Shown here piece after piece: positions 1-7,420 of a DNA stretch of 35,323 nt; position 1 is the stretch's first letter, and every line of letters begins with the position of its first letter. Both the position numbers and the translations under genes were made by a program. Below the pieces are notes generated by a model. The model had not been told where the DNA came from, made no database searches, and was given only the letters and a program-made list of their open reading frames with translations. The stretch is from a virus: positions 1 to 35,323 of IMG/VR virus record IMGVR_UViG_3300048026_000025; one strand, 5' to 3'.

Positions 1-1
1 T

Positions 2-1564
2 ATGATTGCTGCAAAAAAGATGCAAAAGAAAATCCATGACCAGCTAGAAGAATCAGGTGCTACTAAACATCTGCGCAATGCTGCATTTGAAATGGCACTT
101 TTTGGTACTGGTGTAATGAAAGGTCCTTTTGCCGTAGACAAAGAATATCCTAATTGGGATGAAGACGGTAACTATGATCCGCTGTTTAAAACAATCCCCC
201 AAGTAAATCACGTATCTGTTTGGAACTTCTACCCAGACCCAGATGCAAACAACATGGATGAAGCACAGTTTGTGATTGAGCGTCACAAGATGTCACGGAC
301 GCAATTACGTAATTTGAAGAAGCGTCCATACTTCCGTGGTGAAGTTATTAATGAAGTAATTGGCATGGGCGAAAACTATGTTAAAAAGTACTGGGAAGAT
401 GACTTGTCTGACTATGCACCAGAGCATGGTGTAGATCGTTTTGAGGTACTTGAGTATTGGGGCATGGTTGATGTTGAGTTGCTCGAAGAGCAGAACATTG
501 ACATTCCAAAAGAACTACGTGACTTTGACGAACTACAAGCTAACGTATGGATTTGTAACGGACGTTTGTTGCGCATGGTGCTTAATCCATTTAAGCCATC
601 TAAAATCCCATACTCTGCTTCTCCATATGAGTTAAACCCATACTCATTCTTTGGTGTTGGTATCGCAGAAAACATGGACGATACGCAGACATTAATGAAT
701 GGCTTTATGCGTATGGCTGTTGATAACGCCGTACTGTCAGGTAACTTGATTGTTGAAGTAGATGAAACAAACCTAGTGCCGGGGCAAGACTTATCACTGT
801 ATCCGGGCAAGGTGTTCCGCAGACAAGGTGGCGCACCGGGTCAAGCTATCTTCGGTACTAAGTTCCCTAACGTATCACAAGAAAACATGATGTTGTTTGA
901 CAAGGCACGTGTGTTGGCAGATGAAAGCACAGGCTTCCCATCATTTGCACATGGACAGACAGGTGTGTCTGGTGTAGGCCGTACTGCTAGTGGTATCTCA
1001 ATGCTTATGGGTGCTGCGCAGGGTAGCACTAAAACAATCATTAAAAATGTAGACGACTATTTATTACGTCCACTTGGTGAAGGCTTCTTCCGCTTTAATA
1101 TGCAGTTTGACTTTGATCCTGAGATCAAGGGCGACTTGGAAGTTAAGGCACGTGGTACGGAAAGCCTAATGGCTAACGAAGTGCGTAGCCAGCGTTTGAT
1201 GCAGTTCTTGCAGATTGCAAGTAATCCTGCACTCGCACCCTTTGCTAAGTTCCAGTATGTAATTCGTGAGATTGCAAAGTCTATGGAACTAGACCCCGAC
1301 AAAGTTACCAACAATATGGACGAAGCTGCACTGCAAGCAGAGATCATGAAGGGCTTCCAGCAGCCAATGCAACCAGAGCAAGGTGGAATGACACCACCGC
1401 CGGGTGCTAATGCTATGGACCCAACAGGTGCAGGTGGTGGCAATATAGGTACTGGACAGGTTCCTGTACCGGGTGAACAAGGATTTAGTGCGAATGGACA
1501 AGGAAATACTCAGCAAGCTGAAGCCGCTGGTGGGCAACAACCGCCAATGGGTCCACTTCAGTAA
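2..1564 (+). CDS. Portal protein, P22-like, 5' end cut by window (partial)
   Basis: Probable portal protein, the dodecameric ring at the capsid vertex through which DNA is packaged and ejected. The 520 visible residues resemble the P22/podovirus portal family: an early LFGTGVMKGPF segment, a central SPYELNPYSFFGVGIAENM stretch, and an ADESTGFPSFAHGQ/GRTASGISMLM segment before the C-terminal crown helices. The ATG sits at base 2 and family members normally have roughly 100 or more further N-terminal residues, so this is probably an internal methionine and the true start lies outside the window. The last 70 residues are rich in Gln, Gly and Pro with little order, and the next gene starts inside this tail in another frame. 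Terminase would be expected just upstream. Family assignment is from recognised sequence style, not a search. Confidence 0.85.
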   Translation: MIAAKKMQKKIHDQLEESGATKHLRNAAFEMALFGTGVMKGPFAVDKEYPNWDEDGNYDPLFKTIPQVNHVSVWNFYPDPDANNMDEAQFVIERHKMSRTQLRNLKKRPYFRGEVINEVIGMGENYVKKYWEDDLSDYAPEHGVDRFEVLEYWGMVDVELLEEQNIDIPKELRDFDELQANVWICNGRLLRMVLNPFKPSKIPYSASPYELNPYSFFGVGIAENMDDTQTLMNGFMRMAVDNAVLSGNLIVEVDETNLVPGQDLSLYPGKVFRRQGGAPGQAIFGTKFPNVSQENMMLFDKARVLADESTGFPSFAHGQTGVSGVGRTASGISMLMGAAQGSTKTIIKNVDDYLLRPLGEGFFRFNMQFDFDPEIKGDLEVKARGTESLMANEVRSQRLMQFLQIASNPALAPFAKFQYVIREIAKSMELDPDKVTNNMDEAALQAEIMKGFQQPMQPEQGGMTPPPGANAMDPTGAGGGNIGTGQVPVPGEQGFSANGQGNTQQAEAAGGQQPPMGPLQ

Positions 1565-1709
1565 TTACTTAGATGTGTTAATTGAGCAACATCATAAAAC
1601 ACTGGAACAGTCTGAAAACAAAATAACATTACATAAGGCACAAGGTGCAATAGAAACATTGCGTAAGATTAAACGGTTACGTGAGGACGTATCAAAAGCT
1701 GAAGGATAA
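1494..1709 (+). CDS. Small helical protein overlapping the portal 3' end
   Basis: Unknown function; 71 aa, charged and mostly helical (segments such as IEQHHKTLEQSENKITLH and IETLRKIKRLREDVSKAEG). A GTG at 1473 is also in frame. I prefer ATG 1494 because AAGGA lies about 10 bases upstream (1479-1483). The first 71 bases overlap the portal gene in a different frame, over the portal's low-complexity tail. The stop lies just before the next gene's ATG at 1714. The position between portal and scaffold, and the length, suggest a small assembly or accessory protein, but nothing shows its activity. Confidence 0.75.
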   Translation: MDKEILSKLKPLVGNNRQWVHFSNYLDVLIEQHHKTLEQSENKITLHKAQGAIETLRKIKRLREDVSKAEG

Positions 1710-1713
1710 TACT

Positions 1714-2250
1714 ATGGCAAAACGTATGGCAGAACAAATGGAACTCTTTGAGCCTGTAGAACGTGGGTTTGATGAAGGTGGCCTCATGGAAGAAGGTGGT
1801 ATGGTTGACGAGGTGTCTGGCAACGATGTACCGCCGGGATCACTGCGTACTGAAGTGCGTGATGACATTCCTGCTCAACTTAGCGAAGGTGAATTTGTTT
1901 TTCCTGCAGACGTAGTGCGTTATATTGGCCTTGAGAACTTGATGCGTATGCGTCAAGAAGCAAAGCAGGGCTTGGCACAGATGGAAGCTATGGGTCAGAT
2001 GGGCAATAGTGAAGAAGCCACTATAGAAGATAATTTACCTTTTGACATGTATGACCTTGACGTAGATGATGAAGACGAGTATAATAATATGGCTGTAGGT
2101 GGTATGCCTATGCCAGAACAATCTCAAGCAACAAAAGACCCTAGAATACAATCTGGTTATGTTACATATCAAGGTCAACGTGCGCATATAGGTGATTTAT
2201 CGACTATACCAGAAAGTATGAAAGATGAAGTGGAGATTGAGTATACATGA
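1714..2250 (+). CDS. Conserved acidic phage protein of unknown function
   Basis: 178 aa, strongly acidic and methionine-rich. Start chosen at ATG 1714, with GAAGGA at 1701-1706, rather than the in-frame GTG at 1681, which has no clear ribosome site. It contains a DDIPAQLSEGEFVFPADVVR segment (roughly residues 50-69) followed by a helical YIGLENLMRMRQEAKQGL. I recognise that style from virion-module proteins of other marine phages, but know no function. The C-terminal third has an Asp/Glu-rich stretch (DLDVDDEDEYNN). The stop overlaps the start of the Hint-domain gene as ATGA, so the two are probably translationally coupled. A near-consensus promoter lies inside this gene at 2057-2085. Confidence 0.7.
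   Translation: MAKRMAEQMELFEPVERGFDEGGLMEEGGMVDEVSGNDVPPGSLRTEVRDDIPAQLSEGEFVFPADVVRYIGLENLMRMRQEAKQGLAQMEAMGQMGNSEEATIEDNLPFDMYDLDVDDEDEYNNMAVGGMPMPEQSQATKDPRIQSGYVTYQGQRAHIGDLSTIPESMKDEVEIEYT
2057..2085 (+). promoter_or_regulatory. Near-consensus sigma-70 promoter inside a gene
   Basis: TTGACG at 2057-2062, 17-base spacer, TATAAT at 2080-2085: 11 of 12 consensus bases with ideal spacing. It lies within the 178-aa gene and points at the Hint-domain and scaffold genes, with predicted transcript start near 2092. It could be a codon coincidence in an Asp/Tyr/Asn-rich stretch, but three other promoters of the same form occur in the window. Confidence 0.45.
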
Positions 2251-4145
2251 AAAAAGGTAATAACATAAACTCACAAACCACACAAGCCTTTCAATTAGGT
2301 GGAACTGTTCAGCTGCCCGGTTTTACAGGTACGCAAATTACCCAACCGACTACTCCAACTACAGGTTATAGACCTTATGTAGAACCTGTACAAGCTGCTT
2401 CTAGTCAGTTTGTTCCTCAGTTTACCGGTGTGCAGTATACTACAGCCACGGGAACAACCAATATTCCTACTTTCGCTGAAACTGTAGGTAGAAATCCCGG
2501 TCAGTATGATGAACTTAGAACATATGTAAATGATGCGGGGCAGACACTACGGATACCTTTTAAAAACGGTCAGCCTATTTATCCTATTCCATATGGCTAT
2601 AAATACCAAGCAGAAGAAGCTGTAACACCAACAGATACAGCTACAGTGCCTACAACGGCAGTTGAACAAGGTGATGGAAGCGGTGATAATGGTGGTCTAG
2701 GTGTATCCGGTGCTGTTCAAGGACCAGCAGGCGGTCCAACTGGAGTTGCAGGTTTAACATCTGCTTTTAGTGGTTTAGGTTCTTATCTCAGTGGACAACC
2801 TGCAGAAGCGCAACCTTATGGCAGCACTACTCTGAGCAGTTTAAATGCGATGGGTATGGTTTCTCGTGATGCAAAAGGAAATGTTATAGGGCCAGCCGTC
2901 ACAGATTTTTCAAATAATATTGCCGGGGTAAAAGATGCCTTTGGCGTTTACGGAAGTGAACCTATAAATTTAAGTACCGCTTTAAGTGTTATGGCAGGAA
3001 ATATTCCGGGTGCATTGGCATCAGTAAGAAGCAGAGATAGCGGTGTAGGAATGTTTGGTCAAGCAGCACCAGCAGGGTTTGGAGCATTTTCTACTTCTCA
3101 ATTAGAAGATTACGCAAGCGGCAAATTAAATCCAGCAGATGCCGCATTAGTGGGAATTGCTATGGACAAAAACCAAGCATTTGCACGTGCGCAAGTTCAA
3201 AGAGCAATCGGTACTCCAATAACAGGTTTAATGGGATATAAACCCGGTTCTATTAGCCCAATAACTGGAACTCCTGTCAATCAATACGGACAAGTAGTTA
3301 ATTTTACAGGTAGCACTACTGGAGTAGATCCCGGATTTTCTAGTATGGGTGACTGGATTGACGCAATGAAAGCGGGTATGAAATCTGGATATTATGGTGG
3401 GTTTAAAAATAAAGCAGAAGTTGCTATGATGACAGATAAACAAAGAGCCTTATATGCCGCTTATGCTACAGAACGTGGTGCTAATCCTAATGGACAAAAT
3501 GCAGGTGCTGGTAAAGCTGCGGAAATTGGTTTGGGTCAAGAGGGTGGCCCAGTTGGTGCGACACCGGGTGGTACAGCAAAAGGTACACCGGGACCAACCT
3601 CAGGTCGTGCAGATTACAGTGGTGGTTATCAAGGATTTGATGAAGCAGAAATGTCTGATATGGCTGAAGCGGAAGCACAAGAAGCAGATGAGGCATCAGG
3701 CGGCGGCGGCGGTTATGGTTCAGATAGCGGCGGTGTTGGCGGCGCAGGGGACATGGGCGTTATCTGTTTAACTGAAGACATGAAAGTCAAACGCAATGGT
3801 GTTATTGACTTTGTAACTAACGTAAAAGTTGGCGACATTGTAGACAACACATTGGTCACGGAAGTACTACACAAGCATATGCGTGAAGGTTACTATGTAG
3901 TCAACGGCGAATTGAAGATTACCAATGACCACCCTGTACTTGCCAATGGTTCATGGAAACGCACAGAAGACTTGGTACTTGGTGACTACATCAATAGTGT
4001 AGAAGTAACGTCACTTGAATACGTAGAACAAATAACACCAACAGTTTATATTGGTACTGCAGATGATCGCTACGATGTATACACTGAAGGTGAAGTCTAT
4101 ACAGTACACGGTCAATATAAAAATGGCGTAAGGAAAGCTGCGTAA
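2247..4145 (+). CDS. Glycine-rich virion-region protein with C-terminal Hint domain
   Basis: 632 aa. Residues 1-500 are a low-complexity Gly/Thr/Ala/Gln-rich region of unknown fold, ending in an acidic helix (AEAEAQEADEA) and a pure glycine linker. From Cys507 to the end is a Hint domain of the intein/hedgehog type. The Hint signatures are Cys507 at the start (CLTEDMKVKR), VGDIV, TNDHPV with His562, LVLGDYI, and a final YTVHGQ with His621. The usual Asn after the last His is Gly622, so full protein splicing is unlikely; N-to-S acyl shift and cleavage, as in hedgehog proteins, remain possible. The start overlaps the previous stop (ATGA). Placement between portal and scaffold suggests a structural or assembly role, but this is inference. 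Confidence 0.8.
   Translation: MKKGNNINSQTTQAFQLGGTVQLPGFTGTQITQPTTPTTGYRPYVEPVQAASSQFVPQFTGVQYTTATGTTNIPTFAETVGRNPGQYDELRTYVNDAGQTLRIPFKNGQPIYPIPYGYKYQAEEAVTPTDTATVPTTAVEQGDGSGDNGGLGVSGAVQGPAGGPTGVAGLTSAFSGLGSYLSGQPAEAQPYGSTTLSSLNAMGMVSRDAKGNVIGPAVTDFSNNIAGVKDAFGVYGSEPINLSTALSVMAGNIPGALASVRSRDSGVGMFGQAAPAGFGAFSTSQLEDYASGKLNPADAALVGIAMDKNQAFARAQVQRAIGTPITGLMGYKPGSISPITGTPVNQYGQVVNFTGSTTGVDPGFSSMGDWIDAMKAGMKSGYYGGFKNKAEVAMMTDKQRALYAAYATERGANPNGQNAGAGKAAEIGLGQEGGPVGATPGGTAKGTPGPTSGRADYSGGYQGFDEAEMSDMAEAEAQEADEASGGGGGYGSDSGGVGGAGDMGVICLTEDMKVKRNGVIDFVTNVKVGDIVDNTLVTEVLHKHMREGYYVVNGELKITNDHPVLANGSWKRTEDLVLGDYINSVEVTSLEYVEQITPTVYIGTADDRYDVYTEGEVYTVHGQYKNGVRKAA
3765..4142 (+). other. Hint (intein/hedgehog-type) autoprocessing domain
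   Basis: Encodes residues 507-632 of the 632-aa protein. The order of blocks matches Hint: N-terminal Cys, VGDIV, TNDHPV, GSW, LxLGD, and a late YDVYTEGEVYTVHG. There is no room for a homing endonuclease and only nine residues follow the His-Gly-Gln, so there is no C-extein of note. The upstream Gly-rich linker would expose the scissile Ile506-Cys507 bond. Confidence 0.75.
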
Positions 4146-4238
4146 GAGGCTTAATTAAATCTTACAATCAGTTGGCCTACCCATCCCCCACCCCCGACAG
4201 GTGTGGCTACGTTGGCCCCAACAAAAGGAAATACAAAC
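4146..4238 (+). other. C-rich intergenic stretch before scaffold gene
   Basis: 93 bases with no convincing gene. Between 4176 and 4195 the plus strand has cytosine runs of 2, 3, 5 and 5, making the minus strand G-rich. GTTGGCC occurs twice (4171 and 4211), and GTTGG at 4211-4215 can fold onto CCAAC at 4218-4222. AAAGGA near 4224-4229 serves the scaffold start. No U-rich tract marks a terminator. Confidence 0.5.
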
Positions 4239-5111
4239 ATGAACGATACAATTATGGCTGAAGAAATGCAGTCACCAAAGAAAGTTGCGTTTGCGAATCG
4301 TAAATACACTAATGAAGAAAAACGCAAGATGGAAGAAGAAGAATTAGAACAGTTGATGAAGGAACAAAAAGGTGAAGTAGAACAAGAAGCTGCTGAACCA
4401 CAAGAAGCTGAACCTACAAACGCAGAAGAAAAAACATTTAAAAAGCGTTACTCTGACCTGCGCAGGCATCAACAGCAACAAGCTGATGAGTTTAAAAAGG
4501 AAATTGAGGCATTAAAATCTCAACTAAGTCAGGCAGCACAGAAAGAAATGAAACTGCCTAAGTCTGACGAAGACATTGAACAGTGGGCGGCAGACTACCC
4601 AGATGTAGCAGCCATTGTTGAAACAATTGCAATGAAGAAAGCACGTGAACAAGCTACTGCGCTTGAAGAACGCTTTAAAGCAGTTGATGAGATGCAGTAC
4701 AGTGCCAAGAAAGAAAAAGCTGAAGCTGAACTAATGCGACTGCATCCTGACTTTGATGAGATTCGTGACAGTGATGACTTCCACAATTGGGCAGATGATC
4801 AACCTAAGTGGGTACAAGATGCACTGTATGACAATGACAATGATGCACGTTCCGCTGCTAGAGCAATTGATTTGTATAAGGCTGACATGGGTATTGCTAA
4901 AAGCAAACCTGCTAAAGATAAAGATGCAGCTAAGTCAGTATCTACAAAGAACTCAAGAAGTAGGCCACAAGACGATGAGTCTTCAACTTACTTAAAGGAA
5001 TCACAAGTACAAAAGATGTCACCTCAACAGTATGAGAAGATGTCTGACGAGATCATGGAAGCTATCCGTAGTGGTAAGTTTATCTATGATGTATCTGGCT
5101 CCGCTAGATAA
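4239..5111 (+). CDS. Capsid scaffolding protein (probable)
   Basis: 290 aa, highly charged, almost all predicted helix and coiled coil (TFKKRYSDLRRHQQQQ, ALEERFKAVDEMQYSAKKEK), with Glu-rich N-terminal and Lys/Ser-rich C-terminal regions. These are the usual properties of phage scaffolds that co-assemble with coat protein and leave or are degraded on maturation. Position directly before the major capsid gene supports this. I start at ATG 4239, with AAAGGA about 10 bases upstream, rather than the in-frame GTG at 4203. There is no visible protease domain. The call rests on composition and gene order, since scaffolds are poorly conserved. Confidence 0.8.
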   Translation: MNDTIMAEEMQSPKKVAFANRKYTNEEKRKMEEEELEQLMKEQKGEVEQEAAEPQEAEPTNAEEKTFKKRYSDLRRHQQQQADEFKKEIEALKSQLSQAAQKEMKLPKSDEDIEQWAADYPDVAAIVETIAMKKAREQATALEERFKAVDEMQYSAKKEKAEAELMRLHPDFDEIRDSDDFHNWADDQPKWVQDALYDNDNDARSAARAIDLYKADMGIAKSKPAKDKDAAKSVSTKNSRSRPQDDESSTYLKESQVQKMSPQQYEKMSDEIMEAIRSGKFIYDVSGSAR

Positions 5112-5125
5112 TATATAAAAAAGTG

Positions 5126-5153
5126 TTGACAAATAGTTATTTTTACGTATAAC
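5126..5153 (+). promoter_or_regulatory. Sigma-70 promoter for the major capsid gene
   Basis: TTGACA at 5126-5131, 16-base spacer, TATAAC at 5148-5153. It lies in a 246-base intergenic gap, giving a predicted transcript start near 5160 and a leader of about 200 nt before the capsid ATG. An independent strong promoter would explain high capsid-protein output relative to scaffold and portal. Confidence 0.75.
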
Positions 5154-5159
5154 TATAGT

Positions 5160-5357
5160 CAGATTAGTGTAACTGTATTGCGCAATATGGTTACACGACA
5201 ATTCGCAAACAGCAAAGTCTTACGGATTACCTGAAGAACATGGCCCGTTGAATAGTAGGGCGGCCACCTTACTAAAATACGCACCCAAGTGAATCAGCCT
5301 CTGATTAGTCTTGTGAGTTTGTATCTGTGAAATGCTATAAAATTAGGAGAAAATATC
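5160..5357 (+). promoter_or_regulatory. Structured 5' leader of the capsid mRNA
   Basis: Non-coding, about 200 nt. Three inverted repeats stand out. The first is a near-perfect 30-base hairpin at 5167-5196 (14 pairs, two of them G-U, around a CG tip), which would sit at the very 5' end of the transcript. The second pairs TGGCC at 5241-5245 with GGCCA at 5262-5266. The third pairs AATCAG at 5292-5297 with CTGATT at 5301-5306. A strong AGGAG at 5345-5349 is 8 bases from the ATG at 5358. The 5' hairpin could protect the transcript from decay, or as DNA be an operator dyad. I see no tRNA-like or known riboswitch consensus. Confidence 0.55.
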
Positions 5358-6419
5358 ATGGCTTTTACTACCGCAGCCGGGTATGGTAACCTTCCTAACG
5401 GCAATTTTAGCCCAGTAATTTACAGCAAACAGGTGCAGCTTGCGTTCCGCAAGTCAGCTGTTGCTGAAGCTATCTCAAATTCCGACTACTTCGGTGAGAT
5501 TGCTAACATGGGCGATTCCGTGAAGATTATCAAGGAACCCGAAATCACAGTCAAGGCTTACGCCCGTGGTACAACCATCACGCCGCAAGACATTGACGAT
5601 GAAGACTTCAACCTGACCATCGACAAAGCTAACTACTTTGCGTTCAAGGTTGATGACATTGAAGAGGCACACTCACACGTTAACTTCCAGTCACTGGCAA
5701 GTGATCGTGCGGCGTATCGCCTTTCTGACCAGTTTGACCAAGATGTTCTTGGCTACTTGTCAGGTTACACTCAGTCTGCTTTACATGCAAATGCTGATAC
5801 AGTAAACACAACTGTTAATGGTTCTGTAGCTGTTTCAACTGCTGGTACAGACGAACTGCTTGCCAGCATGAAGCTGGACGCAACTGACTTTGCTGGCACA
5901 GGTGTTGCTGGTCAGTCAATCTCAATCCTGCCACGTACAGGTGCAGGTGCCGTTCCAACTGGTAACGGTGAAGCCAACCCACTTCAAATCGTTGCTCGTA
6001 TGTCACGTCTGCTAGACCAGCAGAATGTAGACACACAAGGACGTTGGTTGGTTGTTGATCCTGTATTCATGGAAGTACTGAAAGATGAAGATTCACGTCT
6101 TCTGGATGCAGACTTCGGTGGTTCAGGTCTGCAGAATGGTCTGGTGTTGAACAGCTTGCACGGCTTCCGTGTATACGTTTCAAACAACCTGCCATCAATT
6201 GGTACTGGTGCTTCAACAACTGGTGGCATGAACGCTGATAACTTTGGCGTAATTGTTGCTGGTCATGATTCAGCTGTTGCTACTGCAGAGCAGATCAACA
6301 AGACTGAAACTTACCGTGACCCTGACAGCTTTGCTGACATTGTTCGTGGTATGCATTTGTATGGTCGCAAGATTCTTCGTCCTGAAGGTCTTGTTAACGC
6401 CATCTACAACTTGGCTTAA
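5358..6419 (+). CDS. Major capsid protein
   Basis: 353 aa, the size of a podovirus coat protein. The pattern is that of HK97-fold coat proteins: an N-arm (YGNLPNGNFSPVIYSKQV), an AVAEAISNSDYFGEIANMGD segment, the strand VKIIKEPEITVKAYARGTT, a long helix near FDQDVLGYLSGY, and the C-terminal PDSFADIVRGMHLYGRKILR stretch. The gene has its own promoter, long leader and strong ribosome site, and codons are regular and C/T-ending, consistent with very high expression. It follows the scaffold and precedes a probable decoration protein. Assignment from sequence character and order is strong; the exact family is not resolved. Confidence 0.92.
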   Translation: MAFTTAAGYGNLPNGNFSPVIYSKQVQLAFRKSAVAEAISNSDYFGEIANMGDSVKIIKEPEITVKAYARGTTITPQDIDDEDFNLTIDKANYFAFKVDDIEEAHSHVNFQSLASDRAAYRLSDQFDQDVLGYLSGYTQSALHANADTVNTTVNGSVAVSTAGTDELLASMKLDATDFAGTGVAGQSISILPRTGAGAVPTGNGEANPLQIVARMSRLLDQQNVDTQGRWLVVDPVFMEVLKDEDSRLLDADFGGSGLQNGLVLNSLHGFRVYVSNNLPSIGTGASTTGGMNADNFGVIVAGHDSAVATAEQINKTETYRDPDSFADIVRGMHLYGRKILRPEGLVNAIYNLA

Positions 6420-6433
6420 GGGGGGATTAAGAC

Positions 6434-6913
6434 ATGCCTAACATTACCGCACTTCTTCATCCCGCTTCAGGGAACTCACAGCGTGGACGTAACCCGTACT
6501 ACGTTGATGTGACAATTGACCTGACCACAAATAGCATTGCTCCCGGCGATACTATTCAGGCAATTACCGTACCTGCTAACACTCTGATTATGGGTGCTGG
6601 CTTCCAAGTTGTTGAATCTGCTACCATGAATACAGGTACAGATGCTACTGCTGCTCTTGGCTTCACTGCTGGTGACGTTGACGAGTTTGCTGTAGCACTC
6701 GACATTGACGGTGCATCAGACGGAGATTACGCTCCACAGGTTGCAATTGATGGACTAGCACCATCTACAACTGCTGACACAATTGACTTTGTATTGGCAG
6801 GTAGTGGTGCATCATTTACGGCTGGTAAGCTACGTGCTTACGCCATTATGATGGACATCAGCGATCAGGGTGATACGACTGCTAACGAAGTAGACCGTGA
6901 CACTCTTGCTTAA
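6434..6913 (+). CDS. Probable capsid decoration/structural protein
   Basis: 159 aa, acidic, beta-rich, few charged clusters, no signal peptide or membrane segment. It opens MPNITALLHPASGNSQRGRN and continues with alternating hydrophobic strands (DVTIDLTTNSIAPGDTIQAI). A strong GGGGGGA ribosome site lies upstream of the start at 6434, 14 bases after the capsid stop, so it is made from the same abundant transcript. Small beta-rich proteins directly after coat are often capsid decoration proteins. I recognise this type from marine phages but cannot name a family. Confidence 0.7.
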   Translation: MPNITALLHPASGNSQRGRNPYYVDVTIDLTTNSIAPGDTIQAITVPANTLIMGAGFQVVESATMNTGTDATAALGFTAGDVDEFAVALDIDGASDGDYAPQVAIDGLAPSTTADTIDFVLAGSGASFTAGKLRAYAIMMDISDQGDTTANEVDRDTLA

Positions 6914-6923
6914 CTAATGTGTT

Positions 6924-6945
6924 GGGGGCAGGGCAACTTGCCCCC
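6924..6945 (+). terminator. Intergenic hairpin after capsid/decoration genes
   Basis: GGGGGCA at 6924-6930 pairs perfectly with TGCCCCC at 6939-6945 around an 8-base loop. There is no U-tract afterwards (GCACTTCT follows), so it is a poor intrinsic terminator. It may reduce read-through or protect the 3' end of the capsid mRNA, setting lower expression of later genes. Confidence 0.5.
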
Positions 6946-6981
6946 GCACTTCTATGAGATTTAATAAAGGACGCACAAATC

Positions 6982-7419
6982 ATGGCAATCACAACTGCAA
7001 TGTGTAACAGCTTTAAGACAGAACTTCTTGGCGGTGTCCATGATTTGGATACCGATTCTTTGAAGCTTGCTTTAATTAAAGCATCACCATCTGGCACTTA
7101 TAATGCCAGCACAACTAATTATTCTGATGTAACTGGTAACTCTGATGAGGCATCAGGTACAAACTATTCCGCTGGCGGTCAAGTACTTGACGGTGCTGCT
7201 ATTTCTTTATCCGGTTCAACAGCGATTGTTGACTTTACAGACGAAGTATTTGCTGACGTTACCGTGTCTGCTGACGGTTGTATTATTTACAACGCAGGAC
7301 AAGCTAACAAGGCAATTGCTGTTATTGACTTCGGTGGCACAGTAAGTGCTACTGCTGGTGACTTGACTATTGAATTTCCTGCTGCTGATGCGAGTAATGC
7401 CGTTATTCGGATAGCCTAA
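6982..7419 (+). CDS. Virion-region beta-rich protein, unknown
   Basis: 145 aa. It begins MAITTAMCNSFKTELLGGVH, then LKLALIKASPSGTYN, and continues as alternating beta strands with many Thr, Ser, Ala and Gly. Proteins with this CNSFKxELLGG opening are common in structural modules of tailed phages and are usually annotated only as structural or hypothetical. AAAGGA precedes the ATG. It sits after the intergenic hairpin and 1 base before the repeat protein, so it is probably expressed below the capsid level. A decoration or head-tail role is possible but not shown. Confidence 0.65.
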   Translation: MAITTAMCNSFKTELLGGVHDLDTDSLKLALIKASPSGTYNASTTNYSDVTGNSDEASGTNYSAGGQVLDGAAISLSGSTAIVDFTDEVFADVTVSADGCIIYNAGQANKAIAVIDFGGTVSATAGDLTIEFPAADASNAVIRIA

Positions 7420-7420
7420 C

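Noticed and set aside
3765-4142. Complete splicing intein
   Set aside because: The terminal Asn is Gly, there is no downstream nucleophile and only nine residues follow, so splicing is not supported; called a Hint domain only.
5197-5340. tRNA or known riboswitch in the capsid leader
   Set aside because: No acceptor stem, T-loop GGTTCRA or CCA end, and no riboswitch consensus I recognise; only simple inverted repeats.
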